From: Clostridia bacterium
Lineage (GTDB): Bacteria; Bacillota; Clostridia; Christensenellales; CAG-138
Direction: 5' to 3'
Assembly (NCBI GenBank): GCA_030526995.1
Contig: JAUNBP010000001.1
Span: 31,258-95,257 of the forward strand
DNA length: 64,000 nucleotides
Made by a program: the position numbers and the translations under genes. Below, piece by piece: positions 16,461-25,278 of the stretch; positions within the stretch are counted from its first letter, which is position 1, and each line of letters opens with the position of its first letter. Under the pieces are notes generated by a model. It was not told the DNA's origin, did no database searches, and was given only the letters and a program-made list of their open reading frames with translations.

Positions 16461-18236
16461 TTGGACGAGCTTTTGTTAAGTAAGCTGCTTTGCAAGGTTG
16501 AAAAGCCGGCACGATATATAGGCGGAGAGTGGAACTCCGTAGATAAAAAGGACGCACAGGTTCATTTTGCGCTGTGCTTTCCCGACGTATATGAAATAGG
16601 GATGTCCCACTTGGGCTCGCGGATTCTTTACAACGTCCTAAATGAAATGGACGGCGTGTTCTGCGAGCGTGTTTTTGCGCCGTGGACGGATATGGAGCAG
16701 GAGCTTCGCAGTGAGGGTGCGCCCCTGTTTTCGTTGGAGAGCAAGCGTGCCTTGGGCGACTTCGATATCATAGGCTTTTCGCTGCTGTATGAGATGTGCT
16801 ACACGAACATCTTGACGATGCTTGACCTTTCAAACATCCCGTTCTACGCCTGTCAGCGTACGGAGGACATGCCGCTTGTAATCTGCGGAGGGCCCTGCAC
16901 CGTAAACCCCGAACCGATAGCCCCGTTTATGGATGCCGTGATAATCGGGGACGGCGAGGAGGCCGACGCCGAGATAGTTAAAGAGTACATGAGGGCAAAG
17001 CGGGAAGGCCTATCCAAGGGCGAGCTTTTGGAGCGCCTTGCCAAAATAGAGGGCGTGTACGTCCCGAGCCTTAAAAACAGGGTCTCGCGCAGGATACTCA
17101 AAAACTTGGATGCCGCTCCCTACATCGGCAAGCAGCTCGTTCCCCATATCGGGATAGTCCACGACAGGGTTGCGATAGAGGTCATGCGGGGCTGCACACG
17201 GGGCTGCAGGTTCTGTCAGGCGGGCTACATATACCGACCGGTTCGCGAGCGCAAAAAGGAAACGCTTTTAAGGCAGGCGGAGGAGCTTGTAAGCTGTACC
17301 GGCTACGATGAGGTTTCGCTTTTGAGCCTGTCAACCGGCGATTATTCCGAGCTTCATGAGCTTTTGCCCGAGGTTATGGACAGGATGCAGGAGCAGCGGG
17401 TTTCAATTGCGCTTCCTTCACTCAGGATAGACTCCGTCTTGAAGGACGATCTTGAGAGGATGCAGCAGGTCAGAAAGGCGGGGCTCACCTTTGCACCGGA
17501 GGCGGGCACGCAGCGGCTTCGGGACGTGATAAACAAGAACGTGACCGAGGAAGATTTGTTAAGGGCGGTAGGCGACGCCTTTGAAGCGGGCTGGACGGGC
17601 GTCAAGCTCTACTTCATGATAGGCCTGCCCACCGAAACCGATGAGGACGTGTTGGGAATTGCCGAGCTTGCCAAAAAGGTCAGCGGGGTCTATTATTCGC
17701 TTCCGAAAGAGAGGCGGCAAAAGGGACTTAGGATAACCGTGTCGGTCTCAACCTTCGTGCCAAAGCCCTTCACCCCGTTCCAGTGGGCGCCGCAGAACAC
17801 CTTGGAGGAGATAGTGCGAAAGCAGCAGCTCCTAAAGGGAGCGATAAAGGGAGTCCGTGCAGCGGAATTGCACTGCCATCCCTCAAAGCTGTCAGAGCTT
17901 GAGGCCTGCTTTTCAAGAGGGGATCAGAGGCTTTCAGGGGTTTTGGTGTCGGCATATCAAAAGGGCTGCAGGTTCGATTCGTGGGCGGAGCATTTCAAGC
18001 CGGACAAGTGGCTTGAGGCTTTTGAACAAAACGGGGTAACGATTGAGGAATATGCGCATAGGGAGCGACCTTTGGACGAAGAATTACCATGGGCGCATAT
18101 CGATGCGGTGGTCACGCCCGAGTATCTAAAATGCGAGTGGCAGCGTGCATTGAAAGGAGTAACAACGCCCGATTGCAGGGAGGGCTGCAACGGCTGTTTC
18201 GGTAAAAGATATGAAGATTATTGCCGCACTTCATAA
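16461..18236 (+). CDS. TIGR03960-type radical SAM protein
   Basis: This protein of about 591 aa has an N-terminal B12-binding-like domain (ALCFPDVYEIGMSHLGSRI) and a radical SAM core with the cluster motif CTRGCRFC. Its C-terminus has further Cys (DCREGCNGCFGKRY). It belongs to the uncharacterised family often fused to, or next to, a DUF2344 protein, and the DUF2344 gene follows here with a 26-bp overlap. Context before RNase G and L21 is conserved in Firmicutes, suggesting a role in RNA or ribosome maturation, but the substrate is unknown. The start is TTG 16461, with GGAGGA 5 nt upstream. Confidence 0.85.
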   Translation: MDELLLSKLLCKVEKPARYIGGEWNSVDKKDAQVHFALCFPDVYEIGMSHLGSRILYNVLNEMDGVFCERVFAPWTDMEQELRSEGAPLFSLESKRALGDFDIIGFSLLYEMCYTNILTMLDLSNIPFYACQRTEDMPLVICGGPCTVNPEPIAPFMDAVIIGDGEEADAEIVKEYMRAKREGLSKGELLERLAKIEGVYVPSLKNRVSRRILKNLDAAPYIGKQLVPHIGIVHDRVAIEVMRGCTRGCRFCQAGYIYRPVRERKKETLLRQAEELVSCTGYDEVSLLSLSTGDYSELHELLPEVMDRMQEQRVSIALPSLRIDSVLKDDLERMQQVRKAGLTFAPEAGTQRLRDVINKNVTEEDLLRAVGDAFEAGWTGVKLYFMIGLPTETDEDVLGIAELAKKVSGVYYSLPKERRQKGLRITVSVSTFVPKPFTPFQWAPQNTLEEIVRKQQLLKGAIKGVRAAELHCHPSKLSELEACFSRGDQRLSGVLVSAYQKGCRFDSWAEHFKPDKWLEAFEQNGVTIEEYAHRERPLDEELPWAHIDAVVTPEYLKCEWQRALKGVTTPDCREGCNGCFGKRYEDYCRTS

Positions 18237-18891
18237 ATCGGGCTTGGTGGCGCACACCTCACATTTGGATGTGCAGCGGAGCTTGCAGAGGGCATTTAGA
18301 AGGGCAAAGGTGCCGCTTGCCTATTCGCAGGGCTTCAACCCGCACCCGCTGTTGTCGTTTGCAACGGCGCTGGCAACGGGCTATACGAGCGATTGCGAGT
18401 GGTTCGAGCTTTCGCTTGAAAGGGATATGGCTGTAAGCGAGTTCGAGCAGAGGGTGAACGGGTGTATGCCGCAGGGCATGTGGGTGTCGGCTGCCTTCGA
18501 TTCCACCTTTGAGGCGGTCTCGCTCACCAAGATGCTGCGGGCTGCAAGATACGAGGCCACCGTGCACTTGGATTGCGGCATAGACTTTGATATGGTGGAG
18601 AGGGCGTTGAAGGAAACGCTCGAACAGAAAGAAATAGAAATCTTAAAAAAGACGAAGGGCGGAATAAAACCCGTCAACATTCGTCCTCAAATAATTACGG
18701 CTGCTGTGGAGAAGGTCGAAAAAACCGTTGTACGATTTGATATTCTAAGCGAGCTTAATGCGGCAGGAGGATTGCGGGTAGAACCGTTTATCCATGTCGT
18801 GTTCAAGGGGTTCGGGACGGAACCGCTCGTTTCAGTGCATCGTGCGGCAATGTATTTCGACGGCTGTGAAAGGCTTCCCCGCTTGCCGTAG
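18211..18891 (+). CDS. DUF2344 (TIGR03936) radical-SAM-linked protein
   Basis: This 226-aa protein begins with the family signature SHLDVQRSLQRAFRRAKVPL and AYSQGFNPHPLLSF. The function is unknown, but it is almost always encoded next to or fused with the TIGR03960 radical SAM protein, as here (26-bp overlap). The pair probably acts as one complex. The start ATG lies inside the upstream gene. Confidence 0.85.
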   Translation: MKIIAALHKSGLVAHTSHLDVQRSLQRAFRRAKVPLAYSQGFNPHPLLSFATALATGYTSDCEWFELSLERDMAVSEFEQRVNGCMPQGMWVSAAFDSTFEAVSLTKMLRAARYEATVHLDCGIDFDMVERALKETLEQKEIEILKKTKGGIKPVNIRPQIITAAVEKVEKTVVRFDILSELNAAGGLRVEPFIHVVFKGFGTEPLVSVHRAAMYFDGCERLPRLP

Positions 18892-18903
18892 GGAAGGAAT
18901 AAA

Positions 18904-20415
18904 ATGAATAAGGAAATTTTGGTAGATGCAATCGGGTTTACAACTCGGGTTGCAGTGGTGGAGGACGGCACTCCGGTGGAGCTGTACGTCGATCAGGAGG
19001 GAAGCGAAAGGCTCGTAGGCAACATATATCTCGGCAAGGTTCAAAACGTATTGCCGGGGATGCAGGCGGCGTTCGTGGACATCGGCTTGGAGAAAAACGC
19101 CTTTTTGTATGCGGGAGACGTGTTCTTCCCGGGCGATCAGTTTGACAAGTTGGAGCAGATACCGCAGAGCAGAAAGATAAACGATTTGCTAAAGGCGGGG
19201 CAGACCATTATGGTTCAGGTCGCAAAGGACCCGATAGGCACCAAGGGCGCAAGGGTCACGACCCATATCACGCTTGCGGGCAGGTCGCTGGTACTAATGC
19301 CCACCGTGGACTACGTCGGCGTTTCGCACCGAATCGAAAGGGAGGAGGAGCGCAACCGCCTAAAGAAGATTCTGCACGAGATAAAGCCCAAGGACAGGGG
19401 CGTTATAGTCAGAACGGCGTCGGCAGGCAAGTCCAAGGAGGCTTTTTCGGAGGACTTGGACGGGCTTATGAAGCTCTATGCCGACATCGAAAAGAAGGCG
19501 GGCAGGAGCAAGGCGCCAAAGCTGCTTCACGCCGAGCAGTCCCTGTTGTTTAGGACGGTTCGGGACATCCTCATGAAGGACGTGGACAGGCTGTTCGTCA
19601 ACGAGAAGAAGGCTTATAACGAGCTTAGGGACATTGCGGAGGTGATTGCCCCCAAGCTAAAGCCTCGGATACTGTTCAAGGACAGCGAAAACCTGTTCGA
19701 CAGGTACGAGACCGAGTCCAAGATTGAGAGGGCGTTGGAGCGCAAGGTCTGGCTTAAAAACGGCGGGTATCTCATCATCGACCGCACCGAAGCGCTCACG
19801 ATTATCGACGTCAACACGGGCAAGTTCGTGGGCAAGGACAATTTGGAAAAGACGCTCACCGCAACGAATTGCGAGGCTGCACAGGAGATAGCCGTGCAAT
19901 TGAGGCTCAGGGACATCGGCGGGATTATCGTGGTGGACTTTATCGACATGGAAAAGGAGAGCAACCGTCAGTTGGTGCTTCAGACGCTGAAAAATGCGAT
20001 GAAGGACGACCACACCCGTTCGCATGTGTATGGCTTTACGCACTTGGGCTTGGTTGAGCTTGCGAGGAAAAAGACGGGGAGGAGCATAGGCGACACGCTG
20101 CAGACGACCTGCCCGTATTGCGCAGGCGATTCCAAGGTGCTCTCGCCTCAGTCGGTCTTTGCAAAGGTTAGAAAGCAGGTTTTGCAGGTGCAGCGGGGCA
20201 GCAAGATAAAGCGCATGTACATCGAGGTAAACCCCGAGGTGATGAGGACTATGGAGATGCTGCAAAAAAAGCACGGCGAGATTTTCCCCGAGCTGCCGGA
20301 AGCGGGCTATTATGTCAGAGCAAACGAAGCCCTGCACATAGAGAAGTTTACGGTAAGACCGCTACCCGACAAAAAAGTTGCAGAATTTAGAAAAGTTTGC
20401 AAAATCATGCGTTGA
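18904..20415 (+). CDS. rng: Ribonuclease G (Rne/Rng family)
   Basis: This 503-aa protein is of the RNase E/G type without the long RNase E tail. Residues 38-120 form an S1 domain (GNIYLGKVQNVLPGMQAAFVD); ERKVWLKNGGYLIIDRTEAL and IIDVNTGKFVG carry the catalytic Asp, and VVDFIDM the second. The zinc-link motif TTCPYCAGD is present. It processes rRNA and mRNA ends. The start ATG follows GGAAGGA. The rplU promoter overlaps its stop codon. Confidence 0.95.
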   Translation: MNKEILVDAIGFTTRVAVVEDGTPVELYVDQEGSERLVGNIYLGKVQNVLPGMQAAFVDIGLEKNAFLYAGDVFFPGDQFDKLEQIPQSRKINDLLKAGQTIMVQVAKDPIGTKGARVTTHITLAGRSLVLMPTVDYVGVSHRIEREEERNRLKKILHEIKPKDRGVIVRTASAGKSKEAFSEDLDGLMKLYADIEKKAGRSKAPKLLHAEQSLLFRTVRDILMKDVDRLFVNEKKAYNELRDIAEVIAPKLKPRILFKDSENLFDRYETESKIERALERKVWLKNGGYLIIDRTEALTIIDVNTGKFVGKDNLEKTLTATNCEAAQEIAVQLRLRDIGGIIVVDFIDMEKESNRQLVLQTLKNAMKDDHTRSHVYGFTHLGLVELARKKTGRSIGDTLQTTCPYCAGDSKVLSPQSVFAKVRKQVLQVQRGSKIKRMYIEVNPEVMRTMEMLQKKHGEIFPELPEAGYYVRANEALHIEKFTVRPLPDKKVAEFRKVCKIMR

Positions 20416-20440
20416 CAGGGCAAAAACCCTGTGTTATAAT
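20412..20440 (+). promoter_or_regulatory. Consensus promoter of rplU-prp-rpmA
   Basis: TTGACA (20412-20417), exactly 17 bp, TATAAT (20435-20440) with a TG extension: a perfect sigma-A promoter overlapping the rng stop codon, as expected for a ribosomal operon. Confidence 0.85.
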
Positions 20441-20446
20441 GCTTCG

Positions 20447-20515
20447 GTGAGCCGCTTCGGAGCGGGATTTAAGTATGCATTTGCATCTCCGCATTTGAGC
20501 GAGTCTGGTAGAAGG
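20447..20515 (+). promoter_or_regulatory. Probable L21 leader RNA
   Basis: The transcribed leader of about 75 nt before rplU has short complementary stretches (GCCGCTTCGGAGCGG and GCATTTGCATCTCCGCATTTGAGCGAG) and ends at the ribosome binding site AGAAGGAGG. Position and size fit the L21 leader class known in Firmicutes; I cannot verify the match to the consensus. Confidence 0.45.
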
Positions 20516-20525
20516 AGGAAGTAGT

Positions 20526-20831
20526 ATGTACGCAATCATTCAAACCGGTGGTAAACAGTACAAGGTAGCGGTAGGCGACGAAGTTTTGGTTGAAAAGCTC
20601 GACGTCGAGGTAGATACCGAGGTTACGTTTGATGTATTGTTAGTAGCCGATGGAGAGAACATCACGGTAGGCACGCCCGTTGTAGACGGAGTCAAGGCAA
20701 CCGGCAAGGTGTTGGAACAGGGCAAGGGCAAGAAGGTCATCGTATTCAGGTACAAGCCCAAGAAGAACATCCGCAAAAAGCGCGGTCATCGCCAGCCGTA
20801 CACAAGGGTTGAGATAACCGCAATCGGCTGA
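20526..20831 (+). CDS. rplU: 50S ribosomal protein L21
   Basis: This 101-aa protein starts [19 protein letters not shown], the universal L21 N-terminus, and contains the conserved basic region [20 protein letters not shown] that contacts 23S rRNA. It is first in the standard L21-Prp-L27 operon. Confidence 0.98.
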   Translation: MYAIIQTGGKQYKVAVGDEVLVEKLDVEVDTEVTFDVLLVADGENITVGTPVVDGVKATGKVLEQGKGKKVIVFRYKPKKNIRKKRGHRQPYTRVEITAIG

Positions 20832-20835
20832 TAAA

Positions 20836-21165
20836 ATGGTCAGGCTGACAGTTTTGAAGGAAAAGGGCATACCGATAGGCTTTGAGCTTTCGGGACATGC
20901 CGAACAGGGTGAATACGGGAGCGACTTGGTCTGCGCAGCCATATCGGGCATAGTGCAGACAACGATACTCGGAATCACCGAAGTAGTGAAAGCAAGCGCA
21001 GCGTTTTCAATTGAGGAGAACGACACACATTGCGCTATATCCAAGGATGCGTCCGACGAACAGATAAAGGGCACGGCATTGCTGATAGAAACAATGCAAA
21101 AGGGCTTGGAATCGATAGAACTGACGTATTCGGGTACCCTCAAAATAAAGATTAGGGAGGTGTAA
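20836..21165 (+). CDS. prp: Ribosomal-processing cysteine protease Prp
   Basis: This 109-aa protein lies between rplU and rpmA. SGHAEQGEYGSDLVCAAIS contains the catalytic His and Cys of the Prp family. In Firmicutes, Prp removes the N-terminal extension of L27, which is essential for ribosome function; the downstream L27 here has such an extension. Length and position are standard. Confidence 0.93.
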   Translation: MVRLTVLKEKGIPIGFELSGHAEQGEYGSDLVCAAISGIVQTTILGITEVVKASAAFSIEENDTHCAISKDASDEQIKGTALLIETMQKGLESIELTYSGTLKIKIREV

Positions 21166-21168
21166 ATT

Positions 21169-21450
21169 ATGTTCATGATGAATCTGCAATTATTCGCTCA
21201 CAAGAAGGGCGGCGGCTCGACCCGTAACGGCAGGGACAGCGAAAGCAAGCGCTTAGGGCCCAAGCGTGCGGACGGGCAGTATGTGCTGGCGGGAAACATT
21301 CTCGTTAGGCAGCGCGGAACCCATTTCCATCCGGGCAACAACGTCGGCATCGGCAAGGACGATACCTTGTTTGCAAAAATCGACGGCGTGGTTCGCTTTG
21401 AAACCCGTCATCTCGGAAAGAAGACCGTCAGCGTCTACGCAGCGGAATAA
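21169..21450 (+). CDS. rpmA: 50S ribosomal protein L27 with Prp-cleavable N-terminus
   Basis: This 93-aa protein begins [16 protein letters not shown]; the LQLFA extension before HKKGG is the known Prp cleavage site, and the mature protein would start at His. The rest ([23 protein letters not shown]) is typical L27, whose N-terminal tail reaches the peptidyl transferase centre. A GGGAGGTG ribosome binding site precedes the ATG. Confidence 0.98.
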   Translation: MFMMNLQLFAHKKGGGSTRNGRDSESKRLGPKRADGQYVLAGNILVRQRGTHFHPGNNVGIGKDDTLFAKIDGVVRFETRHLGKKTVSVYAAE

Positions 21451-21463
21451 CAAAACAAAACCC

Positions 21464-21495
21464 AAGAGCCGCACCCACATGCGGCTCTTAATCTT
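21464..21495 (+). terminator. Terminator after rpmA (works for both strands)
   Basis: A perfect 10-bp stem, AAGAGCCGCA (21464-21473) with TGCGGCTCTT (21480-21489), has a 6-nt loop and a short AT tail. It lies between the converging rpmA and the minus-strand HTH gene. Confidence 0.75.
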
Positions 21496-21514
21496 TGCCC
21501 AAATTTTCAACAAT

Positions 21515-21736
21515 TCACAGCGGCTGATCCGAATCGTTCGGAGTATAGCGCATAATATCCGAAACCCCGCAATTCAATATTCTGCACAGGTCGTTGACGG
21601 TAGTCGTGCTCAACGGCTTGTTCTTTCTCAGTCTGTCAAGTAAGGAGCTTGAAAGGTGATGCTTGTGAATCAAGGTATAGGTAGATTCGGCTTTCGATGC
21701 CTTCAAAGTAGCCCAAAACGGCCCATAGTCTATCAC
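21515..21736 (-). CDS. Small XRE/Cro-type helix-turn-helix protein
   Basis: This protein of about 73 aa is nearly all one HTH_26-like DNA-binding domain: YGPFWATLKASKAESTYTLI, then LSSSLLDRLRKNKPLSTTTV and DLCRILNCGVSDIMRY. GTG 21736 is preferred over GTG 21745 because AGGAGG is then about 8 nt upstream. It is likely an autoregulated repressor; targets are unknown. Downstream it shares the rpmA terminator. Confidence 0.8.
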   Translation of the reverse strand: MIDYGPFWATLKASKAESTYTLIHKHHLSSSLLDRLRKNKPLSTTTVNDLCRILNCGVSDIMRYTPNDSDQPL

Positions 21737-21801
21737 GTTTCTCACCTCCTCCTTTAATATTAGTTAAAGTCTACATATTGACATTGTAACCCCTAAACAT
21801 A

Positions 21802-21833
21802 CCCATTTTGCCATCCGTCCATGGCAAAATGGG
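21802..21833 (+). repeat. 13-bp perfect inverted repeat
   Basis: CCCATTTTGCCAT (21802-21814) and ATGGCAAAATGGG (21821-21833) with a 6-nt spacer, in the gap between the HTH gene and the ABC exporter. It could be an operator for the HTH protein or a folded RNA end. Confidence 0.6.
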
Positions 21834-21886
21834 GCGCTCAAAACCGTATTTACTCTTAACTACAACCCCTTATACATTTTCCTTTG

Positions 21887-21916
21887 GTACTTTCCTTTTT
21901 TGCAAAAGGAAAGTAC
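21887..21916 (+). repeat. 13-bp perfect inverted repeat after the ABC exporter
   Basis: GTACTTTCCTTTT (21887-21899) and AAAAGGAAAGTAC (21904-21916) flank a 4-nt loop, 26 bp beyond the end of the minus-strand ABC gene. It lacks a U tract and may be an mRNA 3'-end hairpin or a dispersed palindrome. Confidence 0.6.
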
Positions 21917-21941
21917 GGTACCTTTCCGTCCCCACATCCCC

Positions 21942-23678
21942 CTACTCCCGCATAGTAGCCTGATAGAACGTAGCGTAGATGCCGCCCGTTTCTACGAGTT
22001 CGTCGTGGGTGCCACGCTCGCGGATGCCGCCGTTGTCGATGACTATGATTTCATCGGCGTTACGAACCGTTGAGAGCCTGTGCGCGATGACGAGGGTGGT
22101 TCTGCCCTCGGAAAGCTCGTCGAACGAGTGCTGAATATCGGTTTCGGTCAGCGAGTCGAGGGCGCTGGTCGCCTCGTCGAGAATAAGGATGGGCGGATTT
22201 TTCAAAAAGAGGCGGGCGATGGATATGCGCTGCTTCTGCCCACCGGAGAGCATCATGCCCCGCTCGCCTACTTCGGTGTTGTAGCCGTCGTGGAACTGCA
22301 TGATCTCGTCGTGGATGTGCGCCCGCTTGGCGGCCTCGATGACCTCCTCGTCGGTGGCGTTCAGCCGTCCGTAGCGAATGTTTTCCATAACGCTGCCCGC
22401 GAAGAGGAAAACGTCCTGCTGCACGATGCCGATGTTGCGGCGAAGCGACTTTTGCGTGACGTCGGTGATGCACTTGCCGTCCACGGTAATCTTGCCGCCC
22501 TTGACCTCGTAGAAGCGCATCAGAAGGTGGCACAGCGTGGTCTTGCCTCCGCCGGAGGGCCCGACGAGGGCTATGGTGGAGCCTGCGGGAATCTTCAGAT
22601 TGAGGTGGGAAAGCACGGTTATATCGTCCTCGTAGGAGAACGAAACGTCCGAAAACTCAATGTTGCCCTTGACATTCGAGAGGGTTTCGGCGTCGGGCTT
22701 GTCGGTGATGTCGGGGTTGGTGTCGAGGATCTCGGCAAAGCGGGTAAAGCCTGCCATGCCCATGATGTACTGCTCGGCAAAGTTTGCAAGCCTTTTCACG
22801 GGGGAGGAGAACGCCGAAACATAGAGGGTAAAGGTTATCATCACGATGGGGTCGAGCTGATCCTTGTAGATTAAGAGCCCGCCCACGCAGAGGACGAGGA
22901 TGTTGAAAAGCGCGATGAAAAACTCGGTTCCGCTTCCGAACAGGGCCATGTAGCGGTAAAAGTCGTCCTTGGCGTGGAGAAAGTCGGAGTTGCCGCGCTC
23001 AAACTTTTCAATCTCGTAGTCCTCGTTGGTAAAGGCCTTGGCAACGCGCGCGCCCGAAATCGAGGACTCAACGCCCGCATTTATGCCCGCAACGGTCTCC
23101 TTGACACGGCGTGAAGCCATGCGCATCCTAAACCGCGTCAGCATGACGAAAACCAGCATACAGGGCAAAAGCACGAGCATGGCGAGTGCAAGCCGCCATT
23201 CGATGACGAACATTGCGATGAAGGCGCCGACTATCGTAAGCGTTGAGATTAGAACATCCTCGGGGCCGTGGTGCGCAAGCTCGGTAATGTCGAACAGGTC
23301 GGTCGTGACGCGGGAGAGCAGCTTGCCGGTACGAATCTTGTCGTAAAAGCTGAACGGCAGCGTCTGTATGTGCGCAAAGATATCCCGCCGCATATGCGCC
23401 TCCATCTTGACGCCCAAAAGATGCCCCCAGTAGTTGACAACGTACTGCATGGCGGTCCTTAGAAAGTAGGCAAACAAGGCACCTATGAGCAGCCAGATAA
23501 AGGTGGAGAGCAGCGAGGGGTCGAGCTTCATCTGCGGCATCAGCGTTCGCAGGATGTACTGCGTTAAAAGCGGGTAGCCCAAATCTACGAGCGAGATAGC
23601 CGAGGCACAGCCGAGATCCAAGCACAACAAGCCCTTGTGTGGCTTGTAATATTGTATAAAACGTTTCAATTTATCCAT
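21942..23678 (-). CDS. ABC-type multidrug/lipid exporter (fused permease and ATPase)
   Basis: This 578-aa half-transporter has six transmembrane segments in residues 1-310 and a nucleotide-binding domain with Walker A VGPSGGGKT, signature LSGGQKQRIS, Walker B ILILDEATSALD and switch His in VIAHRLSTV. It is MsbA/LmrA-like and would act as a homodimer, or a heterodimer with a partner not seen here; the substrate is unknown. ATG 23678 is chosen because the upstream GTG (23714) lies in the -35 of a promoter whose -10 ends 7 nt before this ATG, which predicts a leaderless mRNA. Confidence 0.92.
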   Translation of the reverse strand: MDKLKRFIQYYKPHKGLLCLDLGCASAISLVDLGYPLLTQYILRTLMPQMKLDPSLLSTFIWLLIGALFAYFLRTAMQYVVNYWGHLLGVKMEAHMRRDIFAHIQTLPFSFYDKIRTGKLLSRVTTDLFDITELAHHGPEDVLISTLTIVGAFIAMFVIEWRLALAMLVLLPCMLVFVMLTRFRMRMASRRVKETVAGINAGVESSISGARVAKAFTNEDYEIEKFERGNSDFLHAKDDFYRYMALFGSGTEFFIALFNILVLCVGGLLIYKDQLDPIVMITFTLYVSAFSSPVKRLANFAEQYIMGMAGFTRFAEILDTNPDITDKPDAETLSNVKGNIEFSDVSFSYEDDITVLSHLNLKIPAGSTIALVGPSGGGKTTLCHLLMRFYEVKGGKITVDGKCITDVTQKSLRRNIGIVQQDVFLFAGSVMENIRYGRLNATDEEVIEAAKRAHIHDEIMQFHDGYNTEVGERGMMLSGGQKQRISIARLFLKNPPILILDEATSALDSLTETDIQHSFDELSEGRTTLVIAHRLSTVRNADEIIVIDNGGIRERGTHDELVETGGIYATFYQATMRE

Positions 23679-23684
23679 ATGTAA

Positions 23685-23713
23685 AGTATAGCAGACCTTG
23701 CGAAAAATGTCCA
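23685..23713 (-). promoter_or_regulatory. Promoter of the ABC exporter gene
   Basis: On the minus strand TGGACA (23713-23708), 17 bp, TATACT (23690-23685). The start ATG at 23678 is at the expected transcription start. Confidence 0.6.
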
Positions 23714-23724
23714 CATGAAAAAGA

Positions 23725-23753
23725 GCATACTTGCCCTTTGAAACTCATACATT
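23725..23753 (+). promoter_or_regulatory. Candidate sigma-E promoter of spoIVA
   Basis: GCATACTT (23725-23732), 13 bp, CATACATT (23746-23753) resembles the mother-cell sigma-E consensus; spoIVA is a sigma-E gene in other spore formers. Confidence 0.5.
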
Positions 23754-23787
23754 GTGATGAAATAGATGCCATTTAGGGAGGAAGAAA

Positions 23788-25266
23788 ATGGACAGAGCAA
23801 GTTTATACCGAGATATAGCCGCACGGACGCAGGGAGATATATACATAGGGGTTGTGGGGCCGGTTCGCACGGGCAAGTCCACCTTTATAAAACGGATATC
23901 CGAGCTCATGCTGCTGCCGAAGATAGACAACCCGCACGTCAAGCAGAGGGTCACCGACGAGCTGCCGCAGAGCGGGGCAGGCAAGAGCATAATGACTACC
24001 CAGCCCAAGTTCGTGCCCTCCGACTCGGTCAGGGTGGAGCTTGACGAAAACGTCTTTGCAAACCTTCGCTTTGTAGACTGCGTGGGCTATATGATACCCG
24101 AGGCGTTGGGGCAGTTCGAGGATGAGGTTCCCCGCATGGTCACAACCCCGTGGTTCGACTACGACATCCCATTTTCCGAGGCTGCAACCGTGGGCACGCA
24201 AAAGGTAATATCCGAGCACGCTACGATAGGCATCGTTATGACGACCGACGGGAGCATAACCGACCTCCCGAGGGAGGCGTACATCGAGGCGGAGCGCACC
24301 GCAATAGACGAGGTTAAGCAGACCAAAAAGCCCTACATAGTCATAGTCAACAGCACGAACCCCGAGGGCGAGGCGGCAAGGCGAACGGTGGAGGATATTG
24401 AGCAGCGATACGGCGTCCATGCGATAGCCATGGATGTGCTGCACATCGAAGAAAGGGGCATTACCGACCTTCTGACCGAGATGCTCTACGCCTTCCCGCT
24501 AAAGCTCGTGCAGATTCAGGTTCCCTCCTTCATGCGGGCACTCCAATTCAACCACCCGCTGATACAGAGGATACTGCTTCCTATACTCAGCACCGCCTCA
24601 CAGATAAAGACCGTGCGCGACTATCAATACCTGCAGGAGGAGCTTGGCAACATCGAGCAGTTCACAAAGGCAACGCTTGAAAGCCTGTCGCTTGGCGATG
24701 GCACGGCGTGTTTTGAGCTAAGGCCGGAGGAGGGCCTGTTCTACGAGGTGTTGAGCGGCGCCTGCGACTGCGATATCCACGACGACTTTCAGCTGATGTC
24801 CGCCATAACCGAGTTTGTCAGGGCAAAGAAGGAGTACGACCGCCTCTCGGGAGCCTTGGAGCAGGCAAAGCAGACCGGCTACGGCATAGTGTCGCCCATG
24901 TTGGATGAGATGGAGCTTTTGGACCCCGAGATTATAAGGCAGGGCAACAAGTTCGGCGTAAAGCTGCACGCAAAGGCGAGCGGGCTGCACCTGATAAGGG
25001 TCGATATCGACAGCGAGGTAAATCCGCTCGTGGGCTCGGAGCAGCAGTCCGAGGCGCTGATAGAGTACCTCACAAAGACCTTCGAGGACGATCCCACTGC
25101 GATATGGGAGACCAACATCTTCGGAAAATCCCTCTACGACTTGGTCTGCGAGGGGATGCAGGGCAAGATTGTCGGCATGAGCGAGCAGGTGCAGCAGCGG
25201 CTTCAGGGAACGCTGCAGAGGATAGTAAATCACGGCTGCAACGGATTGATTTGCATAATGCTGTAA
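23788..25266 (+). CDS. spoIVA: Stage IV sporulation protein A (spore coat ATPase)
   Basis: This 492-aa protein is the ATP-driven cytoskeletal base on which the spore coat assembles around the forespore. The Walker A motif GPVRTGKST is at residues 24-32; further conserved text includes DCVGYMIPEALGQ and EHATIGIVMTTDGSI. The C-terminus ends in a short hydrophobic segment (NGLICIML), typical for membrane localisation through SpoVM. AGGAGG precedes ATG 23788. Length matches the family. It confirms that the organism makes endospores. Confidence 0.97.
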   Translation: MDRASLYRDIAARTQGDIYIGVVGPVRTGKSTFIKRISELMLLPKIDNPHVKQRVTDELPQSGAGKSIMTTQPKFVPSDSVRVELDENVFANLRFVDCVGYMIPEALGQFEDEVPRMVTTPWFDYDIPFSEAATVGTQKVISEHATIGIVMTTDGSITDLPREAYIEAERTAIDEVKQTKKPYIVIVNSTNPEGEAARRTVEDIEQRYGVHAIAMDVLHIEERGITDLLTEMLYAFPLKLVQIQVPSFMRALQFNHPLIQRILLPILSTASQIKTVRDYQYLQEELGNIEQFTKATLESLSLGDGTACFELRPEEGLFYEVLSGACDCDIHDDFQLMSAITEFVRAKKEYDRLSGALEQAKQTGYGIVSPMLDEMELLDPEIIRQGNKFGVKLHAKASGLHLIRVDIDSEVNPLVGSEQQSEALIEYLTKTFEDDPTAIWETNIFGKSLYDLVCEGMQGKIVGMSEQVQQRLQGTLQRIVNHGCNGLICIML

Positions 25267-25278
25267 ATAATAGGGTTC

